Below, piece by piece: positions 55,111-64,000 of a stretch of DNA of 64,000 bases; position 1 is the first letter of the stretch, and the number at the start of each line of letters is the position of its first letter. The notes under the pieces are model-generated. The model was not told where the DNA came from. It saw only the letters and a list, made by a program, of their open reading frames with translations, and made no database searches. The translations under genes and the position numbers were made by a program. The DNA lies in contig NC_039513.1 of NCBI RefSeq assembly GCF_003672135.1, positions 15,465,591 through 15,529,590 on the forward strand. The letters run 5' to 3'. Source of the stretch: Ooceraea biroi. Taxonomy: Eukaryota; Arthropoda; Insecta; Hymenoptera; Formicidae.

Positions 55111-58100
55111 CCGCACCGTTTTGTCATCGCGGTAATGTTAATGGAAATGTTAATTAATATGTCATCGCATTGATATGCAAACTTTACGCAACAAACGCAA
55201 CAACTGTGATCGGATCGATGGAGAGACGCGGGAGAGAATGGTAATGGTGACAGATGGTGATGGTGACGCTGTAAATAACGGGGTACACGCATCTGCAAAG
55301 TGACCGATCAACGTTGCAAGATTGTTTTTTCCGAAAAAATAGCCGCCCTTTGCTGGGCTTTCTACTTGCCTTAAACTACATGAGTGAAATTTCTGTCCTT
55401 TTTTTCCGGAAAAAGCAATATCGCTTGCATTCAGTTTACATAGCATTTCTTACCGTATCCGTGCACTTTCGCGAACCTTTCAATTGTAAATGCGGCAACT
55501 TTGTGCGCGATTGTCGTAGAAACTATCGGTACACTCAATAAAATCGCGAGATCCGATAAGCGTTTTGATACTTTGCAGAATTTTCGTTCCACCGCAAAGC
55601 GCACGAGCAAGTTTGTGACTCGAACTCGAATACGCGGAAAGACCTTCGAGGAGTTCCCTTACTTTCCCCTCACTGACAGGTCGTGTACCCCGAATTAGTG
55701 GGTGAGCCTGGGTGGATAAGCCGGAGGTTTTTGGTGGATTGACGTATAGGGCTTACACAGTGTTGGTCCAGTCACTAGGTTAATCTTCCTTTCCCTCTGT
55801 TTTGCGCGACTCCGAAAAAGTTTTGTGCTGCTGGAAGCTGCAAGTGAAACGAACGCACGATAGCAGGTCAGCGGTTCGACATGGTCGAATCCGACAAACG
55901 TGTGGCACATTTTTCAGCATGCAAATTTCTCGCTTGCCATCAGTGAAAATTTAATCGAACATCAAAGCACCTTTAGCGTTCCATATTTTTACCTTGAGAG
56001 ATTTAAAAGCTAAGAATTATTAAGCTTTTTCTTCTGAGAAAGCTACAGAAGTCAGCAGAGTAAGCAGAGTAAGTATAAAATAATTCTCGCAAAATTCCAA
56101 GATCGCTCAATAATGCAACGGCGCCTCGTCAAGTATAGATTCACAGTAACAACTCCCGCGCACACAATTCTAAAAAATTAAAAAAAAAGAAAAAGAAAAG
56201 CACACATTTCTGCAATTTCTGCAGACTAAGCATTTGCACAATTCCGACGTTCCATTTGATGTCCCGTGCTACTTATCACGCGCAACTGATGAAAATAGAG
56301 ATCGGAAATGCGATCAAGGCTCGCTCGTCGGGTATCGCTTACGCGAGCGCTTTGATCGGGCACTTTGATCGAATAATTTCGCGCTTACCGCAGCGGGCTA
56401 TCGGTTAATCGAAAGATCCATAATACGGGTGCAGACCTCCTGATTCCGACCCGATGAAGTTACATTAACTCAAACTCGCGCGCAACGAGATAAGTAAATC
56501 CTAACTCGGGTAACTGAGACGCCCGAAACGGCCATGCGCGCAGATTAAGCCGTTGCCAGGTCGCTTATTGTTTCACAAGAGTTCCCAGGGACTCAATCGG
56601 GAAACGATAGCAAATTCTGATCAAGAATCTGAATTTCCTCGAGCACGCGAACGCGAACGGCGACTTCATTAAACGTCGCGACGTGACGCTCATTAACCGT
56701 CTGCTTGACTGTTCCGAAGACTTCGTATCCGTGAAACTATTACGCGTATCAAGAGCGTTATCTCATTACAGCTTTAGGTTACCCGGTAGATATACCGTTG
56801 TACCTGACGTGGCCTCTAACATGCATATATTGTCGTCGCGATATTATCCAACATGATCAAAGCTTCCACCTAAGTTGCTCGACGAGGGCACTTTGTCTAA
56901 TCCCTATAATTCACCCTCATTGTAACTGTCGAGTACGCGTGCCGAGAGAAGGTGAGAGCAAGGGAGAGAGATGGAGACGAGAGGCTCATTTAGATTAATC
57001 GAGAAATAATTTATGAATCGCGACAGATCTCGTGACAAGGGACGCGCGCAAGCTGCTCCGCTTGAATTTTATTCCACGGATAATAATAGCAACTGTTCCT
57101 TCCGCGCGATCTGACTGCACCTCTCTGACGAATACGATGTGCGATTAAAATAACCGCGCGACAGATTTTTTAAACAAACAGTCACAGAATTCCAGTTCCC
57201 AATTCATCGTTTGGAAACGAAAGAAAGAAAAAAATAAAAGGGAAACATGCGCGAATAACTAATCATTTGCATGTGCAAACATGTAACACCCGGATATGAG
57301 AAAAGAGAGAGAGAGAGAGAGAGAAAGAGATAGACGGAAAAAACCAAAAAAAAGCTTAAACCGCCGGCGGTACTTTGCGGGGGGGAAAAAACGGGATTAC
57401 GGGGGCGCATGCTTGCATAAGATGACGAGAAGTTTTGATAAATGCGCGCACACGCAAGACCGGGCGCAATTAATCTAATTAAAGGCCGCGCGTTCTAAAA
57501 CAAAGCGAGCGAGACCGCCGAGGTAATTCGCTAGTCGTATAGAGATTGGATGCGACCCACATTACTTAAATTACGCGTACTTAAATGCAGAAGAATCAGG
57601 GAGAAGAATAACCGGTATAAATTACGTCCACGTCATAATCGAGGAAGCGGCAAGTATAACGTGCATTCCTCAAGTGCGCCCGATATTGCGGATGGGCGAT
57701 CGATCATCTTCGCAATTTAAAGTAACGTAAGCAGCCGCGTGCCCTTATTGTTTACCCCATTGGACTGTACTGCAAACTGCTGGCAATCTACAGAAGTGCC
57801 CACTCATCCATTTCATTTCAAGCGTACCCCAAATTGTGCGACACCGGGGTCAGTCTGTGTTTTCTCACATCTTGAGGGTGCAATTTTTCTCAATTGCGCG
57901 GGTTTCTCGACGTTGAACGACTTTCACCTGTCCTTGCAAGAACCGTGTCAGTTCTTCAAGTCGGAATGAAATAAAATCGTTGATTAATACAGAGCTAATC
58001 GTTTCGCAAGAGAGCATGTTAAATAGCTTTATCGTGAAAAATATCGAATCTGTTAACTGACTGAAAATAAATTGACTCGTTACATTTTTAATCATTTGAA

Positions 58101-61100
58101 AGCGGGAAACGGTCGAACGACAGCATACTGCGTTTTATAAATGTTAATCTGTATAAAAGCTTTGAATTGGATATTTTTACGCTATCGTGAATTGTTCATC
58201 GATGACGTGTAATTTAACAAAGCAAGTACAAAATTGTCAAGAAAAATGAGAAAAATATTCTTTCAATTAATCTATAAAAAAGAAATAATATTTGGCTTAA
58301 AACATGATTGATATTGAACGATTTTGTACGTTAAAAAATAGCGAGGTAAAAAGCGCGCGTGCGATCGAATTATAAAAATCCGGCATGCGACGATATTGGA
58401 AAGCGCGTCCAGATAAAAGACCGGTAACGGGCATACTGCCAACGGTATGTCAATATTTCAAGCAAACAACATTTATCAGTGACAATCTTCTCTGACGTCA
58501 CGCTAATTCTTCTACTGATATCTCGGAAATATCTAAATGCCGTAGTCATTTTGCTATTCAGATTAGGCCGAAATACTCCCTGTAATCTCAAAATTACTGT
58601 CTTTCTCAGCACAAAATTCTATATACATAAATCTATATATGTAATCTCTTACTCAGATAATTTAATAATAGATTTATATAGATTGTGATCATGTATAATT
58701 AAAAAATTATATATAATAAGTTGATGAGTTAACGTTCCCTGTATGCGTAACAGCGCGAAAAGTTTATTGCAATTTTGAAATTACTAAAAGCTTTCAGCGT
58801 TGCATCAGCAAACATTTGCGAAATTTCCCCGCATTAAATTATAAAACTATGGAAAAAAGGGATCAAACGAAATATCATCAATTTGTATGAGTAATCTGGA
58901 AGCGGATTAACGGTTAGAACGCGTATTAGATTTATCGCGTTGATTAAAGCAGAGAATGCGAAATCGACTACTACGCGTTATGATAACCGCGCGTTTCCGT
59001 ATCAAAGCTGAATATTTTATCTTCGATATGGTAAACGACTCGCCACAACCGTACCGTATAATTTATGGGGGATACAGATTTTCCGACGAACACAATTCAG
59101 TTGCCTACAGAATATTCATGCGACGGACGCTCCGACTACGCACGCGAGAACAAACAGCGTGATCACCGCGGAATTACAGGCCATTGTTATTAGAAAATGG
59201 AGACGCATTTGCAATTTTCAGTTATTTCCATATAAATAATGTAATAATAATAATAATTAGCTATAAAATAATGCACAGCGCATTATGAACTCGCGCGCAA
59301 TTAACAACCTGACGCAGAGAAAAATATTTGACCTGGCATTTCGCTCAACGAAATATTCTGATGACATGACCTGATATTCTCGATAATATCTATTCCCTCG
59401 TAAAACACGTCGAATATGTGAGGTACAACATTACAATTTCACTAAATATTTGCCAGCAGGATGTCGTCCGTGTTCCTCATTTCAGCGAGCAGAAAATAGC
59501 GAGGTCCGTGTTTGCCGTTATTGCATGATCTCGTACAAGGTGCGTGTCGATCGATGTGTTATGCGAGCTAATATTATAAAAAATTCGAGGAGATTAGGCA
59601 CGTGTGCCCGGCAACGTAAATCAAGCCTCGATCTAGATTAATGTGCACCGACACGTAATTGCGTCAAGATTCGCAACGTGTCTCGGCTATGATATGATAA
59701 TATAATTCATATCATTAATAATTTAACGATTCCCATCACTTGACTTTGCGTGCGTGCACGTAAATGCGCCAATAAGTGTTGGATGTGCGAATTGGCACAT
59801 AAACGCGCATTTTCACAAGTCGCATACTTACTACGCGCTCCGACCTCCGGCTATCGCGATTTTATTAACGAGATATCGGAATTAATATAATATTTTATTC
59901 TGGGAAAATACGTTAACGCGAGAACGGTCTCTTTTCGCTTCGTTATCGATAAAACGTGTCCGCGAAATGCGCCCGACCAATTACCAAGCGAAATCGATGT
60001 GAGTTCACTTAAACGGCGCCGTTTTTGTATGTATCGCGATATAATCTCGTATCAAGTGCAATTCGGACGCTGCCGCACTTCCGAACGCACGTCACCTCGT
60101 TAATTAACATCAAACGATTACACGCGTGCCGTATTATGTATTGCCCGTGGAGCGTATTATTTTCATAAATGCACGCTTCAAAAGAATTAAATACAATACA
60201 CAAACGGTGCATTCGCGCGTGCAGATCGTCGCGCGCACGAAAAAGCGGACGAACGCGCGAGTGGGCGGTATAATATTTATCGAACGCATAAATTTCGATG
60301 TACGTGTCTTCCGAAAACGCGCATAAATGTGCACCGGTTACCGCGGTATTGTAATGCTGCGGTAACGATTTTCCGCAGCCTTATTTGCATATGCAACAGA
60401 GTGCAAACTTAGCGCAAGCTACGAAGCTCGATCAGGAATTCGAACAATTTTACGAGATTCATGTAAAATTCGTTACTTTCAGCGGCACTTTCTTGATAAG
60501 AGCAGTGTATTTTATTGTTAGTAATTTTTTATTTTAAGATATCTTGTTATATAATTATACTTTACTTTCAAAATATTTGATAGTTTCTTGTTCTTAGAAT
60601 TTTCATAATTTTTGATTAAAGTAATACTCTCCGTTTGCTGATTTTCCGTCGCTAAATTCGTGTCGCACAATTTCGAGTGGCACAGAAAAGGCGAGATCTC
60701 TTTTTCACATATTATATGATATAAATAACCGTAGAAACCGCTTCCCAAGAGTGTTTCACGAGCGTTGAAGACGCGCAGGCGATCGAGGCGCTACAGAAAT
60801 AATCTCATCTTCGTATCTCATCCCGATCCTGTCGTGTGTAATCGGGATAATCGCGTCAGCCTCGGAGTTCGGGGCGGCGCGGGCGTCCCGAAACTTCTCG
60901 TGGCAATCTCGCGCTGCCGTCACGAGGGAAAACAATATAAAAGAGGAATGAAAAGCTAACATAATAAGAATCTTACTCCCTCTCTTCTGGCATGCATAAT
61001 TTACGTCGCACGGCGAATGCGGGGGTAGCAGGAAGAGGAGTAGCAGAGAGACGATATTGCCACCACGAACAGAAGAGACCCGGACGTCGCGCGAACGCGT

Positions 61101-64000
61101 AACGTGTGTCGCGTTATTAAATGCCGTCAACGGCGGATATCGGATCCGACGTCGCTCTTTCCCTTTTTTGTCATCGACGTCGTACGACGTCGGATGCATC
61201 TTGTCGATACGATCGCTCGATATTCCGGACGGGCGATCCGTCATCGTTCCAGCACGCGCGCACGTGCGCTCAGGCACTCGAGCAGAGGCACTCGCGGACG
61301 CATACCGTCCCGCAGACATGAACGGAATCCGTTCCGGCCGAAACGTCGCGCGGAAGCGCCGCGTAACCACCCGTCTCCTGCACTCTCGCGTTCCTCCCGC
61401 TTCCGTTTCTCCGTCCGTCTGTCTGTTTGCCTCTCTTCTTCTTTTTCCGAGCGGAAACATACGTGCCTCGCTCCCGGCAATCCCCGATAACCGCCGGAAC
61501 GATAAAGCGTAGGCGACTTTTCACGGGAGTGACATCTCCCCGCCGGGAAATCCACCCCGCTGGGGATTTTCGCCCGCCAGGCGGCTCCGCATTCATCCCC
61601 CTTTGCCACGCATCGTGCATTCGACCGCGACGGAATTACGCACGCCGGAAACATTGGGAAACCAATGACATACCGTCGTTACATCTCGTAGTCATGGTCA
61701 TCACGATACCGGCATCTCTCTCTCTTTCTCTCCCCGTCTCTTTCCGCATCGTGGAAAACCGTTCGACCATCGACATCGTCACGCCATCAATTCTGCCGGA
61801 ATTAATCGGCGACATCGAGCGAATCGCTTCGTACCGCGAGTTATTGTTGTTGCTGCAATCTGACGTCATTAACGAACCACAATGGAGTAATCAATGCTGG
61901 GAGATGGGGAGACGTGCATGTGTGCGTGTATGCACGCGCGCGCGATGACACGTAAGTGCGACTTCAACGTTTCAACTGCGATATGAGGCAGCAGAGATAT
62001 TCTATCCGAAATCGCATCCTCGTTACTATACGTCGTCATCACGGCCGCATTTCCATGTAAAACGAGCGCGAGAGCCGGAGGATCTCACGTCTGAAAGACG
62101 TAAAAGTATCCCTTCGACTCAGTGGATCTGAAGTTAGGATCCTTTGAAGTTAGGAGGATGATCGGGATACTGTGACCCGAGATGAACGGCTTTCATATAA
62201 GAGGAATGTTTGCGTCGATATTAAGAAAGGGGTTTCGAGCGTCCACTTTGGAGGAAAAGAGGACGTTACGGTATTTTATGCCACGACGATGCCCCGTAGT
62301 CCATCTCGCCTGAGTGACTTTTCGTTATTCGGAGTAAAAACGGGTTAAAATATTTCGACTACACTCACGACTAATTACGAAAAAAAGCTTTGAACGAGTC
62401 GGTATTATCTCGACAATATATTTTAGTTACTGTCCACTGCGAGTTGAGGAATTAAAGAGGAGCGATAGTTACCGCATGCACCCAACGCCATGCGGGTATT
62501 ATTAGTTTAACGCGGAATAAAAGCGGCGGTTTATATAGATTGCATTAGTGTAATTATTTTGCGCATTCAAGGTAATCGGGTTAAAAAGCCGGTGTTGAGC
62601 AGTTGGTTGTAACTGCGGTAATAACGTGATTAATCAATAGTAACTGTGCATTTATCGCGAGAATAGAGCAACGCCGACGCATATAAAGCGAGATAAGTAA
62701 CGTAGTTGCGCGAATGATAATTCACATTAAGTCGACAATATCAGAGAATTACTGCTGAGCATACAACATGGATTAAATGTTAAACATGATTACGTCACGA
62801 TACGTGCGTCACATTAATATTCTTTTCAATGAAAATTACATCGGCAAAGTAAGATCTAAAATACGATTGTCGGTGCTGCGATACTTCAATTACTCGATTT
62901 ATAATAATACAGTATTCGTTGAACGTTTCGAGCCTGTTGCAGATCCTCTTCAGCGTTAATTACAGCATTAATTTAAGGCAGAAGATTTTATTAGTAATTG
63001 AGTTTTAATTTTTCCGCTGAAATTAAAATTCTTGATTCGGAATTAATTGGAAACTATAAACGCGAATTATGAGGATCCACAATAATGACGAGAAAAATCA
63101 CATAGGACATAACACAGGATAGGATCGAGATAATTTTTATCTCGTTAATGTGAGTTTCGCACGCGCCACGATATAATCGAAGACAGAAGTTATTTTCATA
63201 GCGCGACCGATATGTTCTCGAAGCGTGGAGGGTGATAAAAAAACTGCATGAGCATAGCGCAGCTCGTTAAAAGCAGGTTGTTCCTCGGGTCATTTATCAA
63301 AATTAACGATCGATCGGTTAATCATCAGTCACTATCCAGTTCGATGGAAAGTTTTTTTTCTTCTTCCACTTTTTCACCTTCGACGCTTATAATTCCACGG
63401 ATTTCGATGCTACGATGGTACGCTTCGTTATCCTAAAAATAAGGATTTGCTGCTCCTGACGATAGCGCAGATCAGTTTTCCGATACACGCGTATCGCCGA
63501 ATGAATTACGGCTATACAGGCCTCTCAATTTTTCTTTTTATTCACTAATATCTAATTCTACTCAGCGGATTGCACGTCACAACGTCGCGTATTGGCGGAG
63601 TTTTGCGGAAATCTATTTTTTTCTTTTTTAATCAACCTTTTACATTATTGAGACAAAAAACAGTGAATAATGTGAGAGGGACAAGCTGCGCGATGTTGTA
63701 TCATCTCTTTGGTATTACATTACCTTTGTCTTTTTTTCTACATTTCCCTGGAAAATATTGCCCGTACTATTGCTCTTGTAACCGATATTCCAGCATATGT
63801 CCCTATGACACGCACAAAGAAAGGCCAGTTTCGAACACGTGACACCTTTGAATAACAGGTCTCTCAGAGTCACTTTCAACCGAAGGACTGCCATTTCTCG
63901 GACAAAGGCCATACTGAATGTAAAGTGTCTACATATTTCAACCATGGCGCAGCTTTTGTCCGACGAATGGCGACTCTTACGCTCGAAATGTAATATATCG

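Larger units (their letters stand above)
48943..64000. other. Upstream/intronic DNA of patj, no supported exon
   Basis: No minus-strand stretch resembled an L27 domain or the first strands of PDZ1, so the remaining patj exons are short and missed or lie beyond the window. GC-rich blocks occur at 52.0-52.7, 54.2-54.8 and 61.0-61.9 kb. Simple repeats are at 52125-52145 (CT), 54479-54501 (GA) and 57304-57324 (GA). Confidence 0.55.

Noticed and set aside
60756..61654. Minus-strand ORFs up to 234 codons as an L27 or first patj exon
   Set aside because: No L27 pattern; the opposite strand is just as open and Arg-rich.
1..64000. tRNA genes, rRNA, CRISPR arrays and intact transposons
   Set aside because: No T-loop/anticodon arrangement, no rRNA-like block, no spaced repeats and no transposase or reverse transcriptase motifs were seen by eye; a covariance-model and repeat-library search would be decisive.

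Overview
This is a window of insect nuclear DNA, most likely hymenopteran and plausibly an ant. The reasons are two arthropod-type PDZ scaffold genes with short exons and kilobase introns, CpG-rich blocks beside AT-rich stretches, and many CT/GA microsatellites. The order is an inference from general character, not a sequence match. Nothing bacterial, viral or CRISPR-like is present.

Both recognisable genes lie on the minus strand, head to tail. The upstream one (36845-48942, 5' end outside the reconstruction) is patj, the Crumbs-complex scaffold. Twelve exons encode half of PDZ1, a Thr/Pro-rich linker, and complete PDZ2, PDZ3, PDZ4 and PDZ5, ending at a stop codon. The downstream one (5771-27827, 5' end unresolved) is inaD, the phototransduction scaffold. 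Twenty-one exons join without a frame break into 1739 codons plus a stop. They encode about 1000 residues of charged, low-complexity sequence followed by five PDZ domains. Exon borders were set by splice consensus plus phase continuity, and every junction was checked for phase.

Layout, low to high coordinate: 1-5.4 kb, no supported gene; 5.8-10.6 kb, inaD PDZ5 to PDZ2 and the PDZ1-PDZ2 linker; 10.6-15.1 kb, intron with a GC-rich block and microsatellites; 15.1-18.7 kb, PDZ1 and a 1.1-kb exon with a fourfold VQTQT/KSxQC repeat; 18.8-25.1 kb, intron with a strongly CpG-rich block; 25.1-27.8 kb, three exons of the charged N-terminal region; 27.8-36.8 kb, patj-inaD interval with one candidate inaD start exon; 36.8-48.9 kb, patj; 49-64 kb, upstream or intronic DNA in which no L27 exon or first half of PDZ1 was found.

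The main biological point is the arrangement. From remembered family alignments, the patj PDZ domains correspond to PDZ1-5 of vertebrate MPDZ (MUPP1) and the inaD domains to PDZ7-11. The two genes sit in that order on one strand about 9 kb apart. In Drosophila they are on different chromosome arms. This looks like an ancestral MPDZ-type gene that was split, or that is still transcribed as one unit. The inaD product also differs from the fly protein: a very long N-terminal extension, and no cysteines at the two positions that form the redox switch of fly INAD PDZ5.
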